Positions 14,946 through 23,720 of a stretch of DNA of 64,000 nucleotides are shown here, piece after piece. The stretch lies in NCBI GenBank assembly GCA_036501535.1, contig DASYAE010000272.1, positions 1 to 64,000 of the forward strand, written 5' to 3'. Below the pieces are notes generated by a model. That model saw only the letters and a list, made by a program, of their open reading frames with translations, had not been told where the DNA came from and searched no databases. Position numbers and translations under genes: made by a program. The stretch is from DASYAE01 sp036501535. Its GTDB lineage: Bacteria; Actinomycetota; Actinomycetes; Streptomycetales; Catenulisporaceae. The first letter of the stretch is position 1; each line of letters begins with the position of its first letter.

Positions 14946-17375
14946 ATGGCGGGGATCACTGGTGCGCTGGCCGGCGGCCGGTACCGGCTGATCGAGCTCG
15001 TCGGCCGCGGCGGCATGGGCCGGGTATGGCGCGGCCGCGACGAGATGCTGGACCGCGAGGTCGCGGTCAAGGAGATCCTGCTGCCCGAAGGCGTGCCGGA
15101 CGACGAGCGCGAGCAGCTCGTCCAGCGCACCCTGCGCGAGGCGCGGGCGGCCGCGCGGCTGCGGCACCCGAGCATCGTCACCGTGCACGACGTGGTCCAG
15201 GACGGCGCCGTGCCGTGGATCGTGATGGAGTTCGTGCACGGCCCGTCGCTGTCCGCGGCGCTGCGGGCCGAGGGCCGGCTGGACTGGCGGCGGGTCGCCG
15301 CGATCGGCGCGGACCTGGCCGACGCCCTGGCGCACGCCCACGCGCTCGGCGTGGTGCACCGGGATCTGAAGCCCGACAACGTGCTGCTGGCCGAGCGCAA
15401 CCCGGTCATCACCGACTTCGGCATCGCCCGGATCCTCGACGTGAACACGCAGTTGACCCGGCCGGGCGCGGCCATGGGCACGCCGCACTACATGTCGCCG
15501 GAGCAGCTGGAGGGCCACGCGATCGAAGCGCCGAGCGACCTGTGGTCGCTGGCCGCGACCCTCTACACCGTGGTCGAGGGCCGTCACCCGTTCGACGGAC
15601 CCACGCTGACGGCGGTCTGCGCCGCGATCCTGACCCGGCCGGCGGAACCGCCCACGCACGCCGGTCCGCTGTCAGACATCTTCGACGCCATGCTGGCCAA
15701 GGCGCCGGCGGACCGGCCCACCGCCCAACAGGCGGCCGACCACCTCGCCGGCCTGGCCCGCGCGGCGCCGACGACTTCGATCCCGACGATGGCGCCGCCC
15801 GCCGCGCCCACTGCGCCCGCCCTGCCCGCTGTGCCCGCACTGCCTCCGGCCGCCGACACGCCCTCGCCGGCCGGCGACGCCGACCCGGTCCTCGCCCCCA
15901 CCACCGCGATGCCGCGCGCCACCGCCGATCAGTACCTCGCGCCGCCGCCGACCGGGACCGGCACCTTCGGCCCGGAGCCGATCCGTCCGGTGCCCGAGCC
16001 GGTGTTCTCCACGGCCGCGCCCGACACGAGCGCTCGGGCATCGCGCCGAGGTCCCGGGCGCCGGACCGGAATCGCCGCGGCCGTCGTCGCGGTGGTAGCG
16101 GCCGCGGCGGTCGCCCTCGCCTTCTCGCTCAGCGGCAGCCCCGCGAGCAGTCATCCGGGCTCGAACGGCTCGGCGTCCCCGGTCGGCGGGCTCACCCCGG
16201 CCGGCCACGACGCGGCGGTGGCCTGGAGCAAATCAGGCACCGGCGACGTGGTCGGCACCTGGACCACGCAGAACAGCGTCGTCGTCGGCATGCCGGGCGG
16301 GCTGGCGGCCTACGGGATCGCCGACGGCAACCCGCTGTGGACGTGGTCCCCGAGCTCCGGCGACAGCCTCTGCGGCATGAGCCCGCAGCAGGTCGGCGGC
16401 GTCGGCGCAGTCACCTTCGGCACCACGGGCTCGGACTCCTGCCAGGACCTGCAGGCGATCAACCTGTCCACGGGCAGCCCCGAGTGGTCCGCGCCGACGA
16501 GCCTGACCGACTCCAAAGGCCACTCGTCCGACGCGCACGGCGGGCTGGTCGCGGTCTCCGACAAGACGATCGCCGCGACCTACGCCGGGTCCGGCGACGT
16601 GGCCGGAGTGGATCTGGACAGCGGCGCGGTCCGCTGGCACTCGAACGTCGCAGGGAACTGCGCCGTCGTGGCAACCACCGTGGTGGGCGACGAGGTCGAC
16701 GCCGTCGAGAACTGCGGCAACGGCAATGGGAACGGCAGCGGATCCGCGGACAAGCTGCTGCAGTTCGGCGAGGACGCGAAGGGGGCCCACTCGACCGTCA
16801 CGCTGCCCTCGTCCTGCGGCAGCGGCGCCGCGGTGGCGAGCGCGGGCAGCTACGCGTTGGTCTACTGCGAGACCTCCGGCGGCCAGCGCACCCTCGACGC
16901 GGTGGCACGCGGCTCGAGTTCGGTGGTGGCCGTGGGCATCTCCGGGATCGCCACCGGCGCGGCGCCGTGGACCCGGGTGCTGCAGAACGGCACGGCGGCC
17001 GCCGGCGGCCTCCTCTATCTCACGCTGCAGACCGGCGGCACGGACTCGGCCGTCGAGGCGGTGAGCCTCGCCTCCGGCAAGCCGCGGTGGACGCACTCGT
17101 TCGGCTCAGCCGACGAGGCCGGCGTGCTCGCCGCGACCTCGTCCGGCGTCCTGGTCGACGTCCGCTCGCGCGCCGACCCGAGCAGCGCCGAGTTCGCCAC
17201 CCTCGCCGCGCAGACCGGCAGGCCCGGTGCCGGGACCGCGCTGACCGCGCCGGCCGCCGCCCGGCTCGCCCGGCCCGGCTCGCTCGAGTACCTCCAGCAG
17301 GGTTCTCATATCGCGCAGGCGAGCACCGGCCAGACGACCGGCGGCGGCACCTACGTCACCGTCTTCGACGACTGA
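14946..17375 (+). CDS. membrane Ser/Thr protein kinase with extracellular PQQ-like propeller
   Basis: An 809-aa Hanks-type kinase. The kinase domain (about residues 12-270) shows the glycine loop VGRGGMGRVWRG, VAVKEIL lysine, HRDLKPDNVLL catalytic loop, ITDFGIARI (DFG) and GTPHYMSPEQLEG (P+1 loop). A Pro/Ala-rich juxtamembrane linker precedes one transmembrane helix near residues 372-393. The extracellular part has repeated strands such as YGIADGNPLWTWSP and VEAVSLASGKPRWTHS, typical of PQQ-like beta-propellers, and is presumably the ligand sensor. The enzyme would phosphorylate cytoplasmic targets in response to an external signal. ATG at 14946 is chosen from the leaderless promoter. Confidence 0.93.
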   Translation: MAGITGALAGGRYRLIELVGRGGMGRVWRGRDEMLDREVAVKEILLPEGVPDDEREQLVQRTLREARAAARLRHPSIVTVHDVVQDGAVPWIVMEFVHGPSLSAALRAEGRLDWRRVAAIGADLADALAHAHALGVVHRDLKPDNVLLAERNPVITDFGIARILDVNTQLTRPGAAMGTPHYMSPEQLEGHAIEAPSDLWSLAATLYTVVEGRHPFDGPTLTAVCAAILTRPAEPPTHAGPLSDIFDAMLAKAPADRPTAQQAADHLAGLARAAPTTSIPTMAPPAAPTAPALPAVPALPPAADTPSPAGDADPVLAPTTAMPRATADQYLAPPPTGTGTFGPEPIRPVPEPVFSTAAPDTSARASRRGPGRRTGIAAAVVAVVAAAAVALAFSLSGSPASSHPGSNGSASPVGGLTPAGHDAAVAWSKSGTGDVVGTWTTQNSVVVGMPGGLAAYGIADGNPLWTWSPSSGDSLCGMSPQQVGGVGAVTFGTTGSDSCQDLQAINLSTGSPEWSAPTSLTDSKGHSSDAHGGLVAVSDKTIAATYAGSGDVAGVDLDSGAVRWHSNVAGNCAVVATTVVGDEVDAVENCGNGNGNGSGSADKLLQFGEDAKGAHSTVTLPSSCGSGAAVASAGSYALVYCETSGGQRTLDAVARGSSSVVAVGISGIATGAAPWTRVLQNGTAAAGGLLYLTLQTGGTDSAVEAVSLASGKPRWTHSFGSADEAGVLAATSSGVLVDVRSRADPSSAEFATLAAQTGRPGAGTALTAPAAARLARPGSLEYLQQGSHIAQASTGQTTGGGTYVTVFDD

Positions 17376-17446
17376 CCAGCGCGGCGCGGCTGACCGGCCG
17401 TCCCTTGACATCCCCCTGCCACACGGAACCGTCGCCTGTCGCGCCG

Positions 17447-18265
17447 TCAGACGATCAGCAGCTCGCCGACGTGCTCGGAGGCCGCGGCGCGCGCGTCGTC
17501 CGACAGGTCCGAGTCGCTGATCCAGGTGTCCACACTGGACAGCGGCGCGAACGCGGCCAGGCCGGTCACGCCCCACTTGCTGTGGTCGGCCAGGGCGACC
17601 ACCCGGCGCGCGGCCCGGATCAGCGCCCGGTTCGTCTCCGCCTCGGCCAGGTTCGGCGTGGTGAGGCCGGCCTCGGCGGAGATGCCGTGGCAGCCGACGA
17701 ACACCATGTCGAAGTTCAGCGACCGGATCGCCTGGTCCGCCACCGGCCCGACCAGGGCGTCCGAGGGGGTGCGCACGCCGCCGGTGAGCACCACGGTCGG
17801 CCCGTGCCGCCCGCCGGAGGAGCGCGGCTGGGCGAACAGCACGTCGGCGATGCGCATCGAGTTGGTGACCACGGTCAGGTCGGGCACCGCGGCCAGGTGC
17901 CGGGCCAGCGCATAGGTGGTGGTGCCGGCGGAGACCGCGACCGCGCCGCCGGGCCGCACCAGCCCCGCCGCGGCCTGCGCGATCGCCTCCTTGGCGGTGG
18001 TCTCCAGGCTGCGCTTGGCCTCGAAGCCGGGCTCGTGCGCGCTGGACTCGCCGATCGCCACCGCGCCGCCGTGCACCTTCTCCACCCGGCCGTCGCGGGC
18101 CAGCGCGTCGAGGTCGCGGCGCACCGTCATGTCGGAGACGCCGAAGCGGGCGACCAGATCGGTCACCCGCACCCCGCCGCGCATCCGGACCTCGGCGACG
18201 ATCGCCGCGCGCCGCTGCTCGGCCAGCAGCCCGCGCCCCTCCTCCGGCTCAGCCTGCTGCATCAC
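17447..18265 (-). CDS. DeoR/GlpR-family sugar-type transcriptional regulator
   Basis: A 272-aa repressor with the DeoR helix-turn-helix (RRAAIVAEVRMRGGVRVTDL then FGVSDMTVRRDLDALARDG) and KVHGGAV, followed by the ISOCOT/DeoRC sensor domain with the glycine-rich AVSAGTTTYALARHL phosphate-binding segment and DALVGPVADQAI. These regulators sense phosphorylated sugars. Tandem ATG codons start the gene behind AGGAGCGG; the second (18262) is equally likely. No sugar catabolic genes adjoin, so its target lies elsewhere or is itself. It converges with the kinase gene. Confidence 0.92.
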   Translation of the reverse strand: MMQQAEPEEGRGLLAEQRRAAIVAEVRMRGGVRVTDLVARFGVSDMTVRRDLDALARDGRVEKVHGGAVAIGESSAHEPGFEAKRSLETTAKEAIAQAAAGLVRPGGAVAVSAGTTTYALARHLAAVPDLTVVTNSMRIADVLFAQPRSSGGRHGPTVVLTGGVRTPSDALVGPVADQAIRSLNFDMVFVGCHGISAEAGLTTPNLAEAETNRALIRAARRVVALADHSKWGVTGLAAFAPLSSVDTWISDSDLSDDARAAASEHVGELLIV

Positions 18266-18956
18266 CGCTCCTCATCGCTCCGCTCGGCCCGGTCCGGCGG
18301 CCCCGGCCGCCGGATCCCGACATCGTCTGAACGACGAGAAGCCTATGCTCACGCACTGCGCGTCGCGAGCCACCCCACGATGTACCGCAGCGGCGCGGCG
18401 CGCCCGACCGGTTCCGCCGGCCGCGACCGGCGATCGGGACCGGCCGCCTGCCGGTCCGCCACCGCTCTCCCCCGATGTGTCGAGCGGTGACGGACCTCCC
18501 CGACGGCACCCGGCCCGCGGGCGCGGGCCACCTTCCATCGCGGCACGACCGGCCCCGGGCACGAAGGGCATCGGAGGCGGCCGATGTCCGCGCCCGGTCC
18601 CGTCACCGGAGCCCGCGAAGTCGGGTACTGAAAGTAAGGATGCCGCGCAACGCTTGCCGTACCGCTTGCCGTCGGCTTGCCAAAATGTCGAGTCCGCGGA
18701 AAGCCGCGTGCTCAAAGACCGTTCGCCACTCGAACGAGGGACGCCGGGTGCGGAATGCATCGCCGGCCACCGAAAAGCATAGAGAGTTTCGGACTTGTGT
18801 CGAGGCCTTCACACGAAATCCGTACCGACTCGCCGAGGCTCGACCCCGCGGCACCGCCTCCGATTCGCATGCCGGACCACTGCGACAGTACGCAGACGGC
18901 AAGCCGTCCGTCCACGGTCGCGCGGACGGACGGCTCGTCTTGCGGACCGGCCCGGC
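18266..18956. other. gene-free region of about 690 bp
   Basis: No convincing coding sequence on either strand: the open frames have atypical, Arg/Pro/Ser-rich translations and no family resemblance. The segment from about 18600 is less GC-rich and holds short direct repeats (CGCTTGCCGT at 18651-18660 and 18663-18672, then CGGCTTGCC). Its left end carries the DeoR gene promoter and its right end the esterase terminator. A remnant of a lost gene or an untranslated RNA cannot be excluded. Confidence 0.5.
18902..18935 (-). terminator. hairpin terminator after the esterase gene
   Basis: AGCCGTCCGTCC (18902-18913) and GGACGGACGGCT (18924-18935) are perfect 12-bp arms with a 10-nt loop, just downstream of the esterase stop on the minus strand. 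Confidence 0.65.
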
Positions 18957-19997
18957 TCAGCCGCGCGAGGGGCTGCCGGCCAGGCCGAAGAACCTGATCG
19001 CCAGCTGGGCCCAGTCGGGATCGTCGAACCCGAGGTTGTGGCTCTCGCCGGCGACGCTGTAGGCGTCGACCTCGACCTGCCCGGCGCGGTTGACATACAC
19101 CGAGTGCGTCCAGGTGGGCTGTGGGCTGTTCACGTACGCGAGGTGCGCGTGCAGGACGTTCGTCCATTGCGCGACCTCGCCGAGGAAGTTCGGATAGAAG
19201 AGGGTCGTGTCCGCGGTGCCGTGCCATAGCTGCATCCGCGGGCGCGGCCCGTGGTAGCCGGGGTCGGCGGTCCGGACGAGGTCTCCCCACTGCTGCGGCG
19301 TCATGCTGACGTCGCCGTTGGCGCATGAGCTGTTCCACAGCGAGCCGTCGGTGGTGGCGAAGCAGCCGAAGGCGACGCCGGACATCGCCGAGCCGGCGCG
19401 GAACACGTCGGGGTAGTCGCCGAGCAGGACGTTCGTCATCATCGCGCCGGACGAGATGCCGGTGGCGAACACCTGGTTGCGGTCGGCGTGCATGGTCCTC
19501 TCGACGTACCGCACCATCGACACGATCCCGACCGGGTCGCTGTCCCCGTCGTGGGTCAGCGCGCCGGGCGTGGAGACGTCGAAGCACACGAGGGACGTGC
19601 GCGTCACCGACGGATAGATGACGACGAAGCCGTATTCGTCGGCGAGGGAGGCGAACTCGGTCCCGCCGAAGAAGGCCGGGCCGGAGCCGCCGCAGTAGTG
19701 CAGCGCGACCACCACCGCCGGGTGGGGGCGCACGTGGTGCGGCACGTACAGGTACATCTGAAGGTTCGTCGGGTTGGGCCCGAAGTCCGTGATCTGCTGC
19801 AGCGTGGACGTGGGCGCGGGCAGACCGCCCGGCCCGGTTGCGCTCGCGGCGCTCGCCGGCGGCGCGGCCGCGAGCCCGCTCAGACACAGCGCGGCGCAGA
19901 CGGCGAGCACCGCCCGGCCGGGCAGCGGGCGGCGCAGCGCGGAACGGCACAGCGCCCGGCCCGCCCCGCGGGCGCCTCGTATCAGAGGGCGAAGCAT
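18957..19997 (-). CDS. secreted PHB-depolymerase/acetylxylan-type esterase
   Basis: A 346-aa secreted esterase of the PHB depolymerase (LpqC/CE1-like) family. The basic N-terminus and hydrophobic helix AVLAVCAALCLSGLAAAPPA, ending near PASA-ASA, form a signal peptide. The catalytic serine is in TGISSGAMMT, the aspartate probably in WHGTADTTLF and the histidine in AGESHNLGF; YCGGSG supplies the oxyanion hole. Family members remove acetyl or feruloyl groups from plant polysaccharides or cleave polyesters. ATG at 19997 is preferred because AAAGGG is 9 nt upstream; an in-frame ATG three codons earlier has no spacing. Promoter-proximal GAAA/TTTC palindromes resemble boxes near the GH6 gene. Confidence 0.88.
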   Translation of the reverse strand: MLRPLIRGARGAGRALCRSALRRPLPGRAVLAVCAALCLSGLAAAPPASAASATGPGGLPAPTSTLQQITDFGPNPTNLQMYLYVPHHVRPHPAVVVALHYCGGSGPAFFGGTEFASLADEYGFVVIYPSVTRTSLVCFDVSTPGALTHDGDSDPVGIVSMVRYVERTMHADRNQVFATGISSGAMMTNVLLGDYPDVFRAGSAMSGVAFGCFATTDGSLWNSSCANGDVSMTPQQWGDLVRTADPGYHGPRPRMQLWHGTADTTLFYPNFLGEVAQWTNVLHAHLAYVNSPQPTWTHSVYVNRAGQVEVDAYSVAGESHNLGFDDPDWAQLAIRFFGLAGSPSRG

Positions 19998-20040
19998 GGT
20001 CAACATCCCTTTCGGGGGAACGGTCGAGGGCAGAGTTTTC

Positions 20041-20071
20041 GAAATGTTTCGAAGAGTTCATGAAACATTTC
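20041..20071. promoter_or_regulatory. paired GAAA-N2-TTTC palindromes upstream of the esterase
   Basis: GAAATGTTTC (20041-20050) and its exact inverse GAAACATTTC (20062-20071), each nearly palindromic, 11 nt apart and about 45-75 bp upstream of the esterase ATG. Good candidate operator. Confidence 0.55.
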
Positions 20072-20215
20072 TGGCGGGACGGTAGACCGACATCCCGGCG
20101 CGGTCAATCCCCGGTTTCCGGCCCGGCCGCGCCCGGTGCCCCGTCCCGCCGGTCCACCGGCACTACTGCGGCAGTGGACGACACGACCCTGAGACGCCGG
20201 AACACGCGCCCTGAT

Positions 20216-20224
20216 GAAACTTTC
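20216..20224. promoter_or_regulatory. GAAA-C-TTTC box
   Basis: GAAACTTTC with flanks TGAAACTTTCC, between the divergent esterase and small secreted protein genes. It matches the core of the box at 60667-60679 in inverted sense and, from memory, the CGAAA-N-TTTCG element upstream of Streptomyces xylanase genes. Confidence 0.45.
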
Positions 20225-20353
20225 CACCCGCGCACATACTGACCTGCACGGCAAGGCCGGTCGGCGGCGCCCGGCTGGCGAATTCGCGCTGATTCTTCGT
20301 ACCGTGATACGGACCGGGTGGACCCATGCCACCCCCGCGAGAGGACGGATCAG

Positions 20354-20689
20354 GTGAAGCACGAAGAACGCGCCCAGACGGTCGGCCGCGGCCGGAAGGC
20401 CGCCCGGCGGACCGCCGTGGCCTGCGCGGTCGCCGCGCTCGGGCTGGCGCTCGGCCCGGTGGCCGCGCAGGCGGACACGACGATGAGCGCCACCGGGAGC
20501 GGCTGGGGCACCGACTGGGCCATGGCGATGACGAACGCGCAGAACGACGCCTACGGCAACCTCTGGGAGGACGCTCACGCACTCGGCCTGACCTGCGCGA
20601 ACGTGACCTACGTGGACAACCTGTCCTACATCGTGCCCGGCGGGGGCGGCTACGTCTTCGACTCGACCGCGACCGGCGACTGCTCCTGA
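20354..20689 (+). CDS. small secreted protein of unknown function (111 aa)
   Basis: GTG at 20354 follows AGAGGA by 8-9 nt. After a basic start (VKHEERAQTVGRGRKAARR) a signal helix TAVACAVAALGLALGPVAAQA ends at AQA-DTT. The mature part, about 70 residues, has the segments MSATGSGWGTDWAMAMTNAQ and ALGLTCANVTYVDNLSYIVP and ends in CS; two cysteines could form a disulfide. I recognise no family; the pattern is reminiscent of small secreted actinobacterial proteins. A very strong terminator follows, so it is monocistronic and probably well expressed. Confidence 0.75.
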   Translation: MKHEERAQTVGRGRKAARRTAVACAVAALGLALGPVAAQADTTMSATGSGWGTDWAMAMTNAQNDAYGNLWEDAHALGLTCANVTYVDNLSYIVPGGGGYVFDSTATGDCS

Positions 20690-20714
20690 CCGGCCGCGCC
20701 GCCGCCGCATGACA

Positions 20715-20749
20715 CCGCTGGGGCCCGGATGCGCTCCGGGCCCCAGCGG
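20715..20749 (+). terminator. strong hairpin terminator
   Basis: Perfect 14-bp arms CCGCTGGGGCCCGG (20715-20728) and CCGGGCCCCAGCGG (20736-20749) with a 7-nt loop, 25 bp after the small secreted gene and facing the phosphatase gene, so it may serve both strands. Confidence 0.75.
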
Positions 20750-20797
20750 CTTCGTGCTCTGAATCGGATCAGGTGCTTGACACTCCGGGCCGCAGCC

Positions 20798-22390
20798 CTA
20801 GCGCTGGATGGTGATCGTGTCGATCTCGGCGCCGTACTCGTTGACCGCGCGCAGCACCAGCTTCGGTGCGGCGCCGCGGCCGCCCGGCTCGACGTCGACG
20901 GCCAGCAGCGCGTAGCCCGTGTAGCGGACCCGCGACCAGGACACCGTCTCCGGCGTCTCGCCGCCGGACGGGTTGCGGTACCAGCTTGTGATCGACGAGT
21001 CGTTGTCGACGTCCCCGACGTAGCTGTCCGCGGCGGGGAAGGCGTACAGGCTCTCGCCCGAGCTTCCGGCCACGACGTACGTCGTGCCCTGGGTCGCCGA
21101 GTGGACCGTCGAGCCGGTCGGGGCGGCCACGCCGACCTTGCCGCCGCGCAGCGGGTCGTTGCGCTCGTAGACGTGGTTGTGGCCGTTGATCACGAGGTCG
21201 ACCGAGTACTGGTCGAAGATCGGCGTCCAGGCGGCCCGCACGCCGCCGTCCGACGCGTGCGCGGTGGCCGTGCAGTACGCGCACTCGTGGAAGTACACGA
21301 CGATGAAGTCGATGTTCCTGTCCGCGCGGAAGGCGGCCAGCTGGCGGGTCAGCCACGTGGTCTGCTTGCCGCCGCTGTAGTTGAAGTTGGCCGGGAACTC
21401 GTAGGTCACGTCGTTCGCGTCGAGCGCGATGAAGGCGACGCCGCCGTAGGTGAACGAGTAGTAGGCCTGGCCCTCGACCGGCAGGGCGAAGCGGTCGAAG
21501 ATGCCGCCGTAGCCGTCCGGCGAGTACCAGGGCTCCATCTCGTGGTTGCCGACCACCGCCTGCCACGGCACGACCGAGGCGAACAGCTCGTTCTGCAGCA
21601 GGAACTGGTCCCAGATGCGCGGGTCGTAGGAGTCGGTCACCACGCCGCTGCCGCCGCTCTCGGCGTACGAGAGGTCGCCGGCGTGCAGGTGGAACGACGG
21701 GTTCTGCGACCGCACGAGGGCGCCGAGCGCCACCGCGTCGTAGGTGACGCCCTGGTCGCCGAACGCGGTGAACGTGTACGACGCCCGGCCGACGGGCGCG
21801 GTGGTGAAGGACCGGGCCGGGTCGAGGCCGGGCGACGAGGCCGGGTCGTAGCCGTCGTGGCCGACCGCGTAGTAGTAGGTCTGGCCGGGCAGCAGATTGC
21901 TGATCAGGGCCTTGACGTAGTTCTGCTCGATCTGCGCCGGCGCGACCAGCGGGACCGAGTCGACCGGCGAGACGTCGCCGAACGGCGTGGTCAGCACGGT
22001 CAGCTCGGCCGGAACCTTCTCGCCGAGCTCGAGCGGCGAGCGGCCGATCCGGACGAACGGCCTGGTGACCGTCGCCGGGACCTGCCAGGTCACCGAGATC
22101 TGGCTGGTCGGGTCGGCGCCGAAGGCGATGTGCCGGCCGAACGGGATCACGGTGGCGCCGGACGGGCGCTCGGCCGGCTGCAGCAGCGGCGCGGCCGAGG
22201 CAGAGCCCTGAGCCGTGGTCGAGGCGGCGGCGGTGCCGGCGAGCAGCGCCGGGCCGGCGGCCACCGCGCCCGCGCCGACCAGGCCGCCGCGGATGAGCGA
22301 GCGGCGCGAGGTCGCCTGCTTGAACCATTCGTGTTGTTCCGCCATGGGCAGGAGGGCGGCCTGCTGCGGCGTCATTCTCGAGTTGGCCAT
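20798..22390 (-). CDS. Tat-exported purple acid phosphatase / metallophosphoesterase
   Basis: A 530-aa secreted phosphatase. The N-terminus has a twin-arginine signal (SRRSLIRGG followed by LVGAGAVAAGPALLAG). An N-terminal fibronectin-like domain, typical of plant-type purple acid phosphatases, spans about residues 80-200. The metal ligands are visible as FGDQG, HAGDLSYAE, VGNHEME, VYFHECA and INGHNHVYER, so the dinuclear metal site is complete. It would release phosphate from organic esters outside the cell. ATG at 22390. Confidence 0.94.
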   Translation of the reverse strand: MANSRMTPQQAALLPMAEQHEWFKQATSRRSLIRGGLVGAGAVAAGPALLAGTAAASTTAQGSASAAPLLQPAERPSGATVIPFGRHIAFGADPTSQISVTWQVPATVTRPFVRIGRSPLELGEKVPAELTVLTTPFGDVSPVDSVPLVAPAQIEQNYVKALISNLLPGQTYYYAVGHDGYDPASSPGLDPARSFTTAPVGRASYTFTAFGDQGVTYDAVALGALVRSQNPSFHLHAGDLSYAESGGSGVVTDSYDPRIWDQFLLQNELFASVVPWQAVVGNHEMEPWYSPDGYGGIFDRFALPVEGQAYYSFTYGGVAFIALDANDVTYEFPANFNYSGGKQTTWLTRQLAAFRADRNIDFIVVYFHECAYCTATAHASDGGVRAAWTPIFDQYSVDLVINGHNHVYERNDPLRGGKVGVAAPTGSTVHSATQGTTYVVAGSSGESLYAFPAADSYVGDVDNDSSITSWYRNPSGGETPETVSWSRVRYTGYALLAVDVEPGGRGAAPKLVLRAVNEYGAEIDTITIQR

Positions 22391-22585
22391 GGCGCGGATG
22401 CTAGGAGCGCGCAGTGGACGGCCGGGGTGCCACCGGTGAACGGTCGAATGTCAACAAGATATGAGGCGGTAACAGCATCGGTGACCGAAACAACGCCGCC
22501 GGCGGCGCGCCGCCCGCCGCGGGAGCATTTGTCTCGGTTCGAACGTTGTCCCGGGCAGGAGCGTGACAGTATCCGGAGGCGCCCG

Positions 22586-23572
22586 ATGGCCCGCAACCCC
22601 TTCACTCGCGGCGACGACCGCGGCGACCGCGACGGCGACCGGCCCGGCGACGAGGCCCTGGACGCGTATTCGAGGACGGTCGTCTCGGTCGCCGAGGCGC
22701 TGTGTCCCAGCGTGCTGAGCGTCTCGGTGCGGTCCGGGCGCGGCGAGGGCGCCGGGTCCGCCGTGGCGTTCACCGACGACGGCCTGCTGGCCACCAGCGC
22801 CCACGTGGTGGAGGACGTCGGCGGCGGCGCGGTGTTCACCTTCGACGGCCAGGAGGAGGTGTTCGAGGTGGTCGGCCGGGACCGGCTCTCCGACCTGGCG
22901 GTGCTGCGCACGGCCGCCGGCATGGTGCCGTCCGCGCAGCTCGGCGACGCGGACCGGCTGAAGGTGGGTCAGCTGGTCGTCGCGGTCGGCAATCCGGCCG
23001 GCCTGGCCGGGTCGGTGACCGCCGGGATCGTCAGCGCCCTGGGCCGCGCGCTGACCGCGCGCACCGGGGCCGGGCCGCGGGTGATCGACGACGTGATCCA
23101 GACCGACGCCGCGCTGAACCCGGGCAACTCCGGCGGCGCGCTGGCCGACTCGCAGGCGCAGGTGGTCGGGATCAACACCGCGGTGGCCGGCTTCGGGCTG
23201 GGCCTCGCGGTGCCGATCAACTCCACCACGCGGCGCATCCTCGGCGAGCTGACCGCGCGCGGCCGGGTGCGGCGGGCGTGGCTGGGCGTGGCGGGCGCCT
23301 CGGTGCTGCTGCCGGCGGCCGTGGCGCGCCGGCTCGGCCGGGAGACCGCGGTGCGGGTCACCAGCGTCGTGCCGGGCTCCCCGGCGGCGCGCGGCGGGGT
23401 GCGGGCCGGCGACGTGATCGTCTCGGCCGGCGGCGACGGCGTGACCGGCGTGCAGGACCTGCAGAAGCTGATGCTGAACATGCAACCGGGAAGCAGGCTG
23501 GCGATCACGGTGATACGCAACGGCGCGATGGTGGATGTGGTGGCCGCGTTGAGCGAACTGACCGGCGTCTGA
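22586..23572 (+). CDS. S1C (HtrA/DegP-like) serine protease with PDZ domain
   Basis: A 328-aa trypsin-like protease. The catalytic triad is seen as TSAHVVED (His), DRLSDLAVL (Asp) and NPGNSGGAL (Ser). A PDZ domain follows (about residues 225-320: VVPGSPAARGGVRAGDVIVS). The N-terminus (MARNPFTRGDDRGDRDGDRP) is charged with no signal peptide or membrane helix, unlike most HtrA proteins, so a cytoplasmic location is inferred. ATG at 22586 has a clear GGAGG. It might act in protein quality control. Confidence 0.92.
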   Translation: MARNPFTRGDDRGDRDGDRPGDEALDAYSRTVVSVAEALCPSVLSVSVRSGRGEGAGSAVAFTDDGLLATSAHVVEDVGGGAVFTFDGQEEVFEVVGRDRLSDLAVLRTAAGMVPSAQLGDADRLKVGQLVVAVGNPAGLAGSVTAGIVSALGRALTARTGAGPRVIDDVIQTDAALNPGNSGGALADSQAQVVGINTAVAGFGLGLAVPINSTTRRILGELTARGRVRRAWLGVAGASVLLPAAVARRLGRETAVRVTSVVPGSPAARGGVRAGDVIVSAGGDGVTGVQDLQKLMLNMQPGSRLAITVIRNGAMVDVVAALSELTGV

Positions 23573-23589
23573 CGCTCCCTCAGCGGCAT

Positions 23590-23674
23590 TTCCAACGTTC
23601 CAGCCAGCGTTCCAGCCAGCCGATATCGCGCCGGGTCTCGCTCCGAGGCACCATTGCGCGGTATCGTTGGAACG
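23590..23674. promoter_or_regulatory. repeat-rich upstream region of the gal operon
   Basis: Contains an exact 12-bp tandem duplication GTTCCAGCCAGC (23597-23608, 23609-23620) and the distant inverted repeat TTCCAACG (23590-23597) / CGTTGGAA (23665-23672), the latter within CGTTGGAACG. These lie between the protease stop and galT and are candidates for galactose-responsive control. No known operator was matched. Confidence 0.45.
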
Positions 23675-23720
23675 TGTTTGAATTTGTGTGCGCGGGGCGC
23701 GGCTGAGCGAAGGTGGAGCG

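Noticed and set aside
14435..18490. Long plus-strand frame spanning the kinase and DeoR genes
   Set aside because: It shadows the kinase frame and runs antisense through the DeoR gene; no domain is recognisable.
18272..18760. Open frame of about 160 codons in the gene-free region
   Set aside because: Composition is Gly/Arg/Pro/Ser-rich without hydrophobic core, start context is poor and no resemblance to known proteins is seen.
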